Assembly: GCA_036768485.1 (NCBI GenBank)
Contig: JAVLUZ010000143.1
Coordinates: 7,321,531 to 7,385,530, forward strand
Source: Mermis nigrescens
Taxonomy: Eukaryota; Nematoda; Enoplea; Mermithida; Mermithidae
DNA length: 64,000 nucleotides
Reading direction: 5' to 3'
In this document: piece after piece, positions 1 to 10,327 of the stretch
How positions within the stretch are numbered: the first letter of the stretch is position 1
Layout of the letters: each line of letters begins with the position of its first letter
The notes under the pieces: generated by a model
What the model was told of the DNA's origin: nothing
Seen by the model: the letters and a program-made list of their open reading frames with translations, nothing else
The model's database searches: none
Position numbers and translations under genes: made by a program

Positions 1-480
1 TTTCGCATGTGGATTTGAAAAAGAATAATGGGTTCAAATCTTCTGAATGCTTACTTTTTTCATTTTTTTAATTCTTTTGGCAAATACATGCACTTCATTT
101 GACTTATTCATCTATTTAGGTCAAGTAATCCGCTGGCTTCTTCATTTATCGTTTTGTAAAACTCCAAATTTATGTTTACTATTTTATTTTAGGGTCAGTA
201 TTTAATCATAGGTAGCGCGTTAGCGCGTACCTATAATATACTTGGGTACCCTCAACACCTGTACACCCCCTATAGCTATAACGGGACACATCTGGGAGGT
301 GCGGTTTTTTAAAAGAAAGATAATAAAAAATTCGCTGCCTGTCCTTTTTTTGTTTTTCTTTACACTCAAAACTGACTGTGTAAAGAAGGTGTAAAGTTTT
401 GGCGTAACGTTATAACATACAGCGAATTTTTGGGTTTTTTTACCGGGCTTGTGGACAACTCAGCATTGACTCTTCAAACA
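1..480. other. Noncoding, AT-rich flank
   Basis: I see no coding exon here. The stretch contains T-rich runs and an imperfect palindrome around 210-233 (AGGTAGCGCG, TTA, GCGCGTACCT). It could be intron or intergenic DNA. No splice-bounded open frame with recognisable protein content is visible. Confidence 0.4.
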
Positions 481-2160
481 ATTTAATGGCATAGATTTGT
501 AGAATTTTGCAGATGAAGGAATTTCGGAATTCTGAAGGAATTCTGCAGATGACACTTTTTGTTTTTTTTTGAATTTCGCCTTAGTTCTCGAATGGGAGTG
601 TGAAGAGTGCGAAAATCTGGGGTGAAAAGACACAGTTTGGTCGAGTTTCCGACTTGCTTATGTCTGCCAACAACTCCGGTTATGAGTTTTCAGAAATTTT
701 TTCTGACAGAAATCTACTACGGATCAAGGGCCATCTTGTGCTTACCAGCAAACTTTTCTACAATCAATACGCAGTTAGTACCAGGGGTTTAAAGTATACA
801 CTCTAGTGGATGAGTATAAAACAGATTTTGTTTAAGATTTCTCTTGCCAACTTTTTCGGTTATGAGTTGGGATGAATTGAATAAAATAGAAATAAAGTAA
901 ACTCTTAAGGGCTACACGTCGAATCAAGCCGCGTTCAAAAAACGTAATATTGAGTTGTTTATGGAGGTATAAAGTTCGAAATCTGAGGTGTGAAATGGGC
1001 GAAAAAACAGGTTGTTTTTCGTATTTTGATTGATAAATCATATCAAATATTTTGCGGAACATAAGTTTGGCACATGGCACATACAATCGTACTACAATCA
1101 AAGGGCTACAAACTGGCTCGAACCGAATTTATTTACACTCAATGGGGCGTTAGGTTCAGATTTTTAAAGTTTACAATGTGGTGGACAGTGGAAAATACGT
1201 GTTTGTTTATTTCTTTGTTCGCCACTTTCTCTGTTCAGAAGTCGGGCGAGGTTGAATAGGATAAAAATAAAGTACTTTCTAAGGGGTACGCGTCACAGCG
1301 AATTGCGTTTTATACATCAATATTCAGCTTTTTCGGGAGGTGTAAAGTCAAAAAATGGGGAGTTAAACGTGTTTCTGTCTTGTTTTTTCTGCCAAGTCCT
1401 GGGTTATGAGTCTGGACATAATCTCAAGTCTAAAAATGAACCAGAAACCAAATGTGATACGCCAGTTTGTTTGCACTCAACAGTGCTGTAAAGTGGTTTA
1501 CATCTGATATTTATTTGTCCTCGGGCCATTGTGGAGACTCAATTTTTTCATAAATGTTGATCGTAATATCAGAATTACGAATCCGACTGAAATGTTCTTT
1601 ACACTCTGTGATTGTGTAAAGTTTACACTGTATATTCGCTTCAGTTCTAGAGCCTTACAGACAGAAGCTTGATTTTTTCTAAAGTCTAAAAATGTATCAG
1701 GAATCAAATGTGAGACGCCAGTTGAGCGCGTTTGCTTACACTCAACAGTGGTGTGAAGTAGTTTACAACTGATGTTTATTTGTTCTCGGGTTATTGTGGA
1801 GATTCAATTTTTCTCATAAATCTTAATCGTAATATCAGAGTAATATTAGAATTATGAATCCGACTAAAATCTTCTTTACACTCTTTGGTTGTGTAAAGTT
1901 TACACTGCATATTAACTTTAGTTCTAGAGCCTTGCGGAAGCTTAATTTTTTTCAAAATGTTCTACGTAAAATTAGAATTGGGAATCTGACTGTTAGTTTT
2001 CTCTACACCTAGTAGTTGTGTAAAGTTTGCACTATTCATTTGTTGTTAATATGTAGTTTCTACTACAAATTCATTTTACTTCCAAATCTGAGCGTTAGTG
2101 TTCCTTACACTTGATATTTGTGTAAAGTTTATGCTGAAAAGTTTTGATCTGTTTAAATGA
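480..2160. repeat. Degenerate tandem repeat with TTTACAC/GTGTAAA motifs
   Basis: A unit of roughly 266 bp repeats with divergence. The segment starting near 1,490 (TTTACATCTGATATTTATTT) reappears near 1,757 (TTTACAACTGATGTTTATTT), followed both times by a TCTCGGG/CCTCGGG block, an ATTGTGGAGA block and a CGTAATATCAGA block. Weaker copies lie on both sides. The motif GTGTAAAGTTTACAC recurs and is partly palindromic. The short ORFs here are fragments of this repeat and are not believable genes. Confidence 0.6.
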
Positions 2161-2308
2161 TGTAAGGTTGTCTTGTTTAAAAAGGATAATGCTGATGTTA
2201 AGAACAATATTGTTTTCCGCCTTATTGGACTGCTGTCATTATTATGGCATGTTACTGTATGTGTTTACTGACTGATGTACTCAAATCATGCTAATTAAAT
2301 GTAGGGTA

Positions 2309-3103
2309 CTAGCAAAGAAAAATGCTCCGATGGAACAAAAAAGATGAATATACCTGGGATTGTGGATTATTAAGGATGTAGAAGGGTGGGACTAGAAAAA
2401 AGCTACCTAAAGTCGCAAAATCTGCTAAAAATCACACTTTCTCTAAGCAACGCAAAAAATCGAAGTATATTCTGCGGCCAACAGATTAAAATGAATATTT
2501 AACTATAAAAATGATTGAAAAAGCAGCATGTTAGCTATGCAGTAGCTATGGGAAATGATATAGATTAAACTAACAGTCTTTCTAAGCCAATTGAATGAAA
2601 TAGCTAACATCGATGCATCCAAGACAATTGAAGAAATTGTTGGTTTAAAACAGTAGGAAACGCGTAAGTTGACTTGAAACAGACTAAATGTAGGTACACT
2701 AGCATGCCCGCAACGATTGTGTGCACTAATCAATCGGCCCCTGCTTTGCTTGCTATAATGCTCATAACAAAATAAAATAACTTTAAATACAATACCACTT
2801 AGTTTTCTATCAATCAGGATACGAAGCTAGTCAGCGTTGCTACTTTCCAGCAATTTAAAAAAAGTAAACATTATAGATTTCGTTTTCCTTATCTGAAACT
2901 TTGAAAATTATTTAAAAAAGACACTTTTTTAGAGGCCGCAGAATATTCTTCGATTTTTTGCGTTGCTTAGAGAAAGTGTGATTTTTAGCAGATTTTGCGA
3001 CTTTAGGTAGCTTTTTCCTAGTTCCATCCTTTTACATCCTTAATAATCCACAATTCCAAGTATATTCATCTTTTTTGTTCCATCGAGCATTTTTCTTTGC
3101 TAG
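2309..3103. mobile_element. DNA element with ~175-bp terminal inverted repeats
   Basis: The left arm begins CTAGCAAAGAAAAATGCTC near 2,309 and runs to about 2,484. The right arm (about 2,932-3,103) is its inverted copy and ends GAGCATTTTTCTTTGCTAG. The arms differ by few bases. The roughly 450-bp centre has no transposase-like ORF, so this is a non-autonomous element. A third copy of the arm, cut off by the assembly gap, lies at 36,908-37,008. Target duplication may be only TA; the family is not identified. Confidence 0.75.
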
Positions 3104-3706
3104 TTAATGAATTATTATATTCCTTTGTTTGTTTTTCTTGCTTGATGGGATAATTCATTTTAATTAACTTTTTAGAATTAATTTTAACTTTCTTCATCAA
3201 TTTAATTAATTTTCAAATTAATTGAGCGAATTAGTTAATTTCTTACAGGATCCGAAAAATCTCCATCGTTTCCCGAAATTCAGTTTTAGAAAAGTTTTTC
3301 TTTGTTTGTCACAATTTTTGATGCTAATAGATTGAGTCCGGTGATAACCGTCGAAAATGAAATTTTTCTCCTTTAACTAATTTTTAGGTCCTTTTTTGAC
3401 TGTGGTGAATTTTAAGTACCCCATAAACAAAGGTTCTATAATTTCGACCCTGCTTATATGTGGTTGGCACCATACCCTAAAATCTGTTTTTAGTCGTACG
3501 AACGTTGCGAATTTCTGGCAAGTTTTTATTGTGATCGCATTTTCTCGTCGTGTACGCGTTTTTTTGGTGCCGGGCCGATTATACATGGGCAGCGGCTAAA
3601 TTCTGGGAACCTGGATGGAGAATAAATCGCAAAAAACGTGCCAAAAATCCAATTGTGTGGGCAATGTAATCTGTGGGGAGTATTTTGGAATATCGAGGGG
3701 TCTGAA
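3104..3706. other. Noncoding; includes a broken copy of the 6-bp-TSD element
   Basis: No gene is supported. From about 3,575 (TATACATGGGCAGC) there is a partial, degraded relative of the short inverted-repeat family described at 3,707. The ORFs in 3,377-3,848 on both strands are produced by these repeats. Confidence 0.4.
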
Positions 3707-3881
3707 CCATACATGGACAGCTAAAAAATTCTGGGGGTCTGGTTGGGTAAAATTGCCAAAAATCGCCGAAAATGTTTCTAAAAATAGATTCAAGGGGTCT
3801 ACAGTAATGTGCGAGAGGTTTTCAACTTCTGGGGGTGCAAACCCTTAACCCAAACCCTCCCCCCTTCACGCCAACGTGTGG
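3707..3881. mobile_element. Short TIR element (MITE), 6-bp-TSD family
   Basis: The ends read CCATACATGGAC and CGCCAACGTGTGG, matching the family termini CCAYAC.TGGGC. The flanks are tctgaa on the left and tctgca on the right, a six-base target duplication with one mismatch. The interior has the family's CTGGGGG and GGTTTTCAACTTCTGGGGGT-type segments. It has no coding content. A further degraded relative follows to about 4,060. Confidence 0.6.
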
Positions 3882-4488
3882 TCTGCACCCCCAAAACTCC
3901 TTTCCCCTACGCTTACGTATGGTACGACTGAAAATTCTGGGGGGTTCGATGGGGTAAAATCGCGAAAAAGTACCAAAAATTCAATCATGGGGTCTATCGA
4001 TTTGAAGGGTTTTTCGGATTCTGGGATATTTAGGGCGCTGCCCTGGGGCATAAGATCTGAAATTTTTGTGTCGATGAACGGAATATTTCTTTTTTCTGTA
4101 TAATTACCGGATTATCAAGGTAAATAAGGACTCGTTAAGTAAGCTGCTTTAATAAGTAGCTACATAGTACAACAATTCACTCAAATTTAAACCGCAGCTT
4201 AATTCTAGACGAAATTTCATAAAAGTAGGTATTTTTTATATTCTGCAATAAACTGAGTGTAAAATGCAAAAAACAACGGAGTATAAAACGTTATAAAATG
4301 TCTTTTATTAGCGTTATTAAAATTCTTTTTCGTCATTATTTGAATATTTTTCGGAACCCGTAAATCGCCCCTAGCCCAGAACTAATCTCTCCCAAAATAT
4401 TGGAAGTTTACGCGTACAAGCGTATTTTAGTTCGTCTTCCTGAAAGTATTTATCTAGAAAATTATCAAAATAGATCTTTTTTTACTAG

Positions 4489-4728
4489 ATTCTCTGCATC
4501 GACGAAGCGACTGCGAATGTTGATCATGAAACGGACGCGCAAATACAGAAAACTTTGCGCATTTGTTTTCCTAATTGCACTGTTCTGACGATAGCTCATA
4601 GAGTCGATACGATTATGGACTACGATAGAGTTTTGGTGATGGATAATGGCAGAGCTGTTGAATTTGATACTCCACAGAACTTGTTATCTAACAGATTTTC
4701 TCATTTTTGTGGTTTAGCGCGTATTTAG
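4489..4728 (+). CDS. ABC transporter (ABCC/MRP type), last exon, C-terminal half of NBD2
   Basis: The exon opens after a T-rich acceptor (TTTACTAG) and runs 79 codons to TAG. It encodes the end of an ATP-binding cassette. Residues 1-11 give the Walker B and D-loop, [12 protein letters not shown], with catalytic Glu after Asp. The H-loop histidine lies in [12 protein letters not shown]. The family's D-R-V-L-V-M-D-N-G and V-E-F-D-T-P segments follow, then a short tail. This order and the short C-terminus fit ABCC exporters, and the wording resembles the MRP7 (ABCC10) group most; that is from memory of the family, not a search. These proteins are membrane ATPases that export organic anions and conjugates. 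The ABC signature, Walker A and membrane exons are not visible within 4.4 kb upstream, so the rest either lies beyond a repeat-filled intron outside the window or this is a gene relic. The reading frame is intact, which favours a real exon. Confidence 0.8.
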   Translation: MLCIDEATANVDHETDAQIQKTLRICFPNCTVLTIAHRVDTIMDYDRVLVMDNGRAVEFDTPQNLLSNRFSHFCGLARI

Positions 4729-4789
4729 TAAACGCAATCCACTTACTCGTTTATTGTCTATGTTTTGCTTATCGTCGTTGAGTTAGCGC

Positions 4790-4795
4790 AATAAA
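4790..4795 (+). terminator. Polyadenylation signal AATAAA of the ABCC exon
   Basis: AATAAA lies 61 bases after the ABCC stop codon, a normal distance for a short 3' UTR. It supports the exon being a true gene end. Confidence 0.55.
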
Positions 4796-4829
4796 GCAGA
4801 CCAGCTTAAGTTGTCTAAGCAATTTTCAG

Positions 4830-5019
4830 GCTCGAATTAGCTGTGAATCGATGGTATGAAAAATATCCAGTCGCGTGCTTCTCCGAAAGCCGTGACGTTA
4901 TTCAAAAGAAAGAAGCGATAATGATTGGGCATGCACTTGGCGCATTTATGAGTCGATACTACGAGAATGGAGGATTAGCACCTCCCAGAGCCTGGAAATC
5001 AGCCATACGCGTAGCGTGA
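4830..5019 (+). CDS. Putative terminal exon, unknown protein
   Basis: A frame of 62 codons plus TGA opens directly after an acceptor-like AATTTTCAG. The peptide begins LELAVNRWYEKYPVACFSES and contains EAIMIGHALGAFMSRYYENG near its middle and PPRAW near its end. It has ordinary globular composition, unlike the surrounding repeats. I do not recognise it. It starts only 35 bases after the ABCC polyadenylation signal, so it could be an alternative last exon, an exon of another gene, or a retained fragment of a transposon protein. No ATG with an upstream promoter can be assigned. Confidence 0.35.
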
Positions 5020-5447
5020 TTGATTCAGACCCCTAAAAATCGATAATCTTTAGAATCGAATTCTTACCAGTTTTACACCACCTAGTCTTCCAGACTTTGG
5101 CTGCTACCCATGTGTACTGGAAAACCTTGAAATGGACCGGATTCCGATAATTTCATTCTTGAAAAATTCCAATTTTAGCATTCTCTTCTTACCTTTTATG
5201 TATGTACAGAGCTCGTCGAAGAATTGTACTGTTTTGCATACCTATATCATAACGATCTTTCTTTTATATCGCAAAATTTCGAAAAATACTAGAGCGGATT
5301 AAAACGACAAAAATCGATATTACCATAAAAGTGCTCAAGATTACCAAAAAATTAATATAAGTACATAATTGCCCATTTTGCAAAATAAGTTCTCATTGCT
5401 TTGCTGGTAATTTAGAGTTTATAGACGACAAAATATGATTGCTACGA

Positions 5448-5583
5448 CTACACATGGGCGTACTCCGCAAAGGTTGAAGAAACCCCCGTAGATTACTGTC
5501 GACCTCTCAGAGTTTTATTTTTAGTAACATTTTTGGTGATTTCACCCCCCCCTAGAATTGCCTTGCTGCCCATGTAAGTATGG
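5448..5583. mobile_element. Short TIR element (MITE), 6-bp-TSD family
   Basis: The termini are CTACACATGGGCG and GCCCATGTAAGTATGG. The flanks ctacga (5,442-5,447) and ctacga (5,584-5,589) are a perfect 6-bp target duplication. Length is 136 bp, so this is an internally deleted copy. No coding content. Confidence 0.8.
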
Positions 5584-5589
5584 CTACGA

Positions 5590-5752
5590 CCATAAATGCA
5601 CAGCGTGATCAATCTGGGGGTCAGAAATTGAGCTTTTTGGGCCAAAATTAACTCAAAAACTGGTTTTAGCGCTAAGATGGCGTTAAAACTACATTATTAT
5701 ACTGTTTCTGGTATTTTAAGCACTTTTGCAAATATTTTTCCATTCTGAGAGA
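5590..5752. repeat. Dispersed repeat beginning ATGCACAGCG
   Basis: This segment resembles DNA at about 16,665-16,910, 17,270-17,510, 17,520-17,700 and (inverted) 24,240-24,500: a GGGGTCAG-AGCTTTTT start, then GGCCAAAAT, a line with GCTAAAATAGC/GCATTAAAACTA, CAGTTTCTGG, and AAGCACTTTT. It is an old repeat without ORFs. Confidence 0.5.
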
Positions 5753-5758
5753 TCAGGA

Positions 5759-6057
5759 CCACACTTTGGCGTGGGGGTAGCACCCCCAGAAGGCCGAATA
5801 CCCCCTTGAAACCAAAATACCCCCTCCCAATTCAATTTTGAGAATTATTTGTTTTTTCGCAATTTTTCATGCCAATGGATAGTGCTCGATGAGAAACCTT
5901 GAAAAATGGTATTTTCGCCATACTACCATTTTTTGACCTTTGAAAAATCTAGAGGTTGAAAACCCCCTCCGCAGAACTGTAGACCCTCAGAATTCTGTTT
6001 TTACTAACATTTTTTGTCGATTTCATTACCCCAGAATTTTCTGCTGCCCATGTACGG
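5759..6057. mobile_element. Short TIR element (MITE), 6-bp-TSD family
   Basis: The ends read CCACACTTTGGCG and GCCCATGTACGG. The flanks tcagga and tcaggc match at five of six positions. The 299-bp interior carries the family landmarks: C-rich CCCCCAGAA runs, GATGCCAATGGATAG, TGATGAGAAAC-like sequence and ACCATTTTTTGACCTT. Confidence 0.75.
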
Positions 6058-6130
6058 TCAGGCAGACCCCACAAACGCCCCCACGTGCATGGCTACGAGT
6101 GAATATACCATATGTAAATACCTTGAGCTA

Positions 6131-6252
6131 TAGTTTGTTTCATACAACTTTAGTCATAAATTTAAAAACTATCCCCGACAATAAAAGCTGACAGATTACG
6201 ATGATAGCATTGATTCTTAAAATTTATGCACGAAATTATATGAAACAGACTA
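6131..6252. mobile_element. Short TIR element, TAGTCTGTTTCA family
   Basis: The left end reads TAGTTTGTTTCATACAACTT and the right end reads TATATGAAACAGACTA, inverted versions of each other, with a second inverted segment inside (CATAAATTTAAAA against AAAATTTATG). It is 122 bp with no ORF. The flanking base pairs suggest a TA target duplication. Confidence 0.7.
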
Positions 6253-6312
6253 AACTTAATGTAAGACGGCGTCTTCCACAGATGTTTGCCAGGGCCATCT
6301 TGTGCGAGCCTA

Positions 6313-6477
6313 TAGTCTGTTTCAAGGAACTTCGTTCATAAATTTTAAAACTATCTCCGACAATAAGCTGACAGATTGCGATTATAGCATTGATCTGATA
6401 TATAATTATCGTAACCCTTGGCTTACTGTCGTTGAAAATTCTTAGAATTTATGCCCGAAGTTATGTGAAACAGACTA
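6313..6477. mobile_element. Short TIR element, TAGTCTGTTTCA family (second copy)
   Basis: The ends are TAGTCTGTTTCAAGGAACTT and AAGTTATGTGAAACAGACTA. The left two thirds align with the copy at 6,131-6,252, including CCGACAATAA and AGCTGACAGATT. It is 165 bp and has no ORF. The two copies sit 60 bp apart in the same orientation. Confidence 0.75.
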
Positions 6478-7119
6478 TAGTTGATGGTAAGTGTCACTTA
6501 ACCGCAACGTATATTGTTATTTATAGTCATTTCGTTCATACTCATTTGATTTGCAATAGTTATAAAAACAATTATTGTTTAATAACTATGTTTTATGTTT
6601 ACTGTAATAAGTAGAGTTATTTAGTTGGTGTTGGCTGTCTCCGTGTCCTCGTCCCGTTGTTTGTTTTGTGGCCGCTCCTTGTCGCCTTTTCTCATCACTT
6701 CTTTTTGATCGTTGGACAAGCATCCCGTTTTCGCCTCGTTTTTTGTGTTCAATTTGTGGGCCCTTAATCACGACGACACGGGTACGTCGTCAATTGTTGA
6801 CTTTGTACATACAGTTCCGCGTTTGAAGAAAATGAAGAGTAGAAAATTGTGATTGTCTGCGTAATGATTATTTCATGGTTTTGAAATTGAAAGTCACAAA
6901 ATCAGATAAAAATACATTGAGATAATTATTTAGCTGTAACCACTGACTTTAGTTGTTGTGTTATTCGAAGTTCAGCTCATTTGCATTTCATTTTCGAGTG
7001 CTACCTACACAGCCTCCTATTTCATAATATCTCAATTATTTTGGAACCAAATGTTCTCCGTATTTGCGCCTACCTAAAACAATCTAAATTCATTCAAATA
7101 AATTTCCTAATCATAGTGA
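6478..7119. other. No gene seen
   Basis: The stretch 6,478-7,119 holds only short, low-quality ORFs. No splice-bounded exon, RNA gene or recognisable element was found. Confidence 0.4.
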
Positions 7120-7810
7120 TCAGGTGGAGGTCCGGAACAGACGTGTTCTTAAGGGGGATTTGACCCCCCGCGAAATAGCTGTGACATCCCCCGCAAAAAT
7201 AGCTGTGACTCCCCCCACAAAATTATAGATTTTTTGTAAAAATTGGTTTAAATTATAAAAAGTGTGCTTTTTTAAGCGTTTTTAGCCCATTTTTGGCTCG
7301 AGAATCTCAAATTTTGGCGCTTCGCGCCATATACACATTTTTCTGACCATATTTTGTTCAATTTAATCAATTTTTTAAAACGTTTTCGAAACTTTTTTAC
7401 GTTTTATGTTATCGAAAGAACGAACATTGTCTTAAACGTCAAAAAACAGTATTTTTGACGTGTACCCATCATAGGTGGGCAGCACCAAAATTCTGGGGGG
7501 GGGTGAAAAAATTTTCAAAGGTCAAAAAATGGTCTTAAAAGTGGTCGTAAGGCGAAAAAACACCATTTTTCGACGTTTCTCATCGAGCACTATCCAATGG
7601 CATCAAAAAATCGCTAAAAAAGCAAAAAAATTTCAAAATTTGAATTCTGGGGGTATTTTGATTTCTGGGGGGTATTTCAACTTCTGGGGGGTGCATACCC
7701 CCAAACCCCCACGCCCATGTGTGATACCCATCGTTTTTTAGCCCGAAAAGGCACTTTCTGAAAAAATTTTTGGCCTGACTCCTCCCAGAATTCCCATGCT
7801 TTACATCTAT
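7120..7810. repeat. Dispersed repeat family (GACGCGT/CTCTAGAAA type), interrupted copy
   Basis: The copy shares landmarks with 9,300-9,670 and 25,630-26,010: a C-rich start, AAAAAGTGTG-TTTTTAAGCGTTTTTAGCC, TTTTATGTTATCGAAAG or ATGCTCTAGAAA, a TTTTTGACG block, GGCACTTT, and a CCAGAATTYCCATGCTTT end. In this copy a short TIR element is inserted at 7,469. No coding function is seen. Confidence 0.55.
7469..7724. mobile_element. Short TIR element (MITE), 6-bp-TSD family, in a repeat
   Basis: The ends TCATAGGTGGGCAGC and CACGCCCATGTGTGA are mutually inverted. The target duplication taccca is perfect (7,463-7,468 and 7,725-7,730). It is inserted into the dispersed repeat at 7,120-7,810, whose TTTTTGACGTG / CGTTTTTTAGCC halves lie on either side, so the insertion is younger than that repeat. 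Confidence 0.85.
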
Positions 7811-9299
7811 ACTCCGAAACCAGTCGTTGAATTAAGTACGTATAGGTTCGTATGCTATTGACCAGCCAGCAGGGCGGTCTAGTTTGGGTTTAGGTACATA
7901 CGGACGGACAATCCCGGAGTGGTTAACGCCCGATTGATCATCTACGTCCGTCGCGCTCGTTCCTAGGTCAGTGCGCGGCAGAGCAATCCTTTACCCCTTC
8001 GCCGCTTCATTCCCCAAGGCGATTGAGCAGGTAAATATTTACATTGGTCCGTTAAATATTTGCAATAATACAGGTGACCAAATGATAAGAATTTTATGCT
8101 TGTACATCGTAAACGACCTACTATATAATGTATTATATCCATGATACGGAAAAATGAAGGGCTTCGAGAAGTACTATGAATAAATCCCCCAGAATTGAAT
8201 TTTTGGCGATTTAGTTCCCTCCGCACAATTTTACGCTGCCAATCTATAGTCGTGACGCGATACTTACTTGAACTTCTGAAGAACGCATGTTATTAACCAA
8301 TGGTAATTTATTTTACAATCAAGTGCGATTTTGTTTTAAGAATTTTTGCAGTTGTAAACTGACAACCTACGGTAAATATAGGTAAATTCAACGCAATAAA
8401 GGAAATTTGCTGCATAACGGCTGAAAACTGGAAAGTCGCAAGCTTATGGGAAATACTACAGCTGGGTACTATATTGCTGTTTCTGGATTTCGACCCCCGT
8501 CCCTGAAGCATACTTGCCAAGACATTAATGGTCGTTAACAAGATTAATATTAACTTTAATATTATTACATTAGCATGAATGTTACCACTAGATCTCTGGA
8601 AATAGCGTAATGACTACCCTTGTTTTCTACTTTTCCATATGCTATCGATTTTAATAGAAAATGAAAAAATAGTCGACAAACAGTACGAAGCAAGCACGAT
8701 TAATAGTAAATAGGTAGGTACATAACGCTATTATATTACTTCATCAAATGTGTTCAACGGCCTGCGAATGGACATTTCTTTTTTATTACTTTGTGCCTGA
8801 TTCTGCGGCGGCAGACGCGGTGCCAACGTAAAATCTTTCTATATTTCACTTTAACTTCAAAGAACGCCAAAATCAATCCTTCGCTTGCAGTGAACGGCAG
8901 GTACTCTTCCACTTAAAAAATTAATTCCCGTTCAGTCGTCGGAAAAATCATGACTGCACATGCGCAAAAAGCATATGTATAGCGAAATAAAAATTGAAAA
9001 AGATACACAGACTTGTAAGCTTATTAAACAACATATTTAAGCCTTCTTTTAAATAACTGTCATTTTCAAATGACATACAAATTAATAATGATATAAAATT
9101 CGTGAAGCAATTATGTTGAACTGATGTTGATTCAAAAAAGATACGCGCAGATACCTACCTACCTACCTACCGAGTTTACGGGGTGTGTACCTTCTTGAGA
9201 ATCTGTATCCTAATCAGTAACATAACCACCCTATCGTCTACCTTTAAGATTGTACCGCAACTTTCATTCAACGACATCTTTTCTTATAAATGAATGTGC
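7811..9299. other. No gene seen
   Basis: The region contains a partial MITE remnant near 8,185-8,255 (CCCCCAGAATTGAATTTT) and a short CTAC microsatellite near 9,155-9,175. No exon could be supported. Confidence 0.4.
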
Positions 9300-9670
9300 T
9301 ACGCATTTTCAGGGGTTTGTTTGAAGCTCAGAATGACTGCTGACACCCCCACAAAATGCTGCCGACGCTCTTCATAGAATTTTCGATTCTGCTAAAAAAT
9401 CATATAAAATGTGCTATTTTGATCCTAGTGATCTTTTGGCTCAAAAGCGTTAAATTTTCCACGATTCTCGCCCGTTTTAGCACTATATTTTTTACAATTT
9501 GCTCAATTTTTCTCGGAAATTCTTTCAAATTTCCATGCTCTAGAAATAATAAGCATCGGTAAAAACGTAAAAAATAACGTCTTTGACGCGCACTCATCTT
9601 TTTTATGTCAATAAAGACACTTTATATAATTTTTTGTGGCTGCCCCTTTCAGAATTTCCAAGCCTTAAAA
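9300..9670. repeat. Dispersed repeat family (CTCTAGAAA type), second copy
   Basis: Shares TTTTGGCTCAAAAGCG, TTTCCATGCTCTAGAAATA, TAACGTCTTTGACGCG and AGACACTTTATATAATTTTT with the copies at 7,120 and 25,630. The ORFs on both strands of 9,356-9,855 come from this repeat. Confidence 0.5.
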
Positions 9671-9942
9671 GACAACATGAAATATATCACAATAGCATTT
9701 TTCGAAAATTCTCATTGCGTTTATACAAAATTGAAGTACTTTGTGGGATCAAAAAATCTGATTACAAGATACGACGCAGTGAAAAATTGTTTTTTGAGCC
9801 GAAAATTGCTGAAAGCAGAGTATATATTGCCAAGTCTGCCTTTTTAAGAAAATAAAAACTGGAAAATCAGAAGCCAACAGGCTTCCCGTGAATAAACTAT
9901 GTCAAGTGAATTTATTGAACAAGGAGTAAGCTAGTATTACGA

Positions 9943-10100
9943 CCACACATGGGCGTGGGAGGTCTGGGGTATAAACCCCTCACAGAATTCGGAAACCCCC
10001 CAGATTACTGTAGACCCCCAGAATTCTATTTTTAGTAACATTTTCGGCAATTTTTGGCGATTTCACCCTCCCACCAGAAATGTCTTGCTGCCCAGTATAA
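9943..10100. mobile_element. Short TIR element (MITE) just downstream of gene 2 stop
   Basis: The termini are CCACACATGGGCG and GCCCAGTATAA. The flanks ttacga and ctacga match at five of six positions. The element ends ten bases from the stop codon of gene 2 (10,110-10,112), so the gene's 3' UTR runs straight into it and its poly(A) site must lie in or beyond the element. Confidence 0.65.
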
Positions 10101-10109
10101 CTACGATCC

Positions 10110-10327
10110 TCAACTGAAACAGAGGCTGCGATTATAGAACCTGCTTCTAACTATATTCTTACATTCTTTGCAGAAACAGCAGGTTCTAGCACAGATGGAG
10201 GACATTGGTCCAGGCGTGATAAGACAATTTCCTTGTTGCTCCAAATAGGTACAATTGTATCTCGGATTATTCTGGCACTTGTCGACATATTTTGGCTGTT
10301 CAGATGGAGATTTGCCAATTGAATCAA
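10110..10327 (-). CDS. Gene 2, terminal exon: ShKT domain and stop
   Basis: The acceptor is TTTATTTTAG; two bases finish the preceding codon and 72 triplets including TGA follow. The ShKT module starts KCQNNPRYNC and ends CARTCCFCKEC, with the six family cysteines in order plus extra ones at CC and after. ShKT domains are three-disulfide modules found in secreted nematode and cnidarian proteins, often as C-terminal add-ons. The spacing matches the terminal exon of gene 1 (23,577-23,773), with NPR/KxNCTY and QQxGxC shared. Confidence 0.8.

Noticed and set aside
10110..10327. ShK-like toxin gene
   Set aside because: The ShKT module is a C-terminal domain of a large repeat protein; such modules are common in non-toxic secreted proteins, and nothing indicates toxin function.
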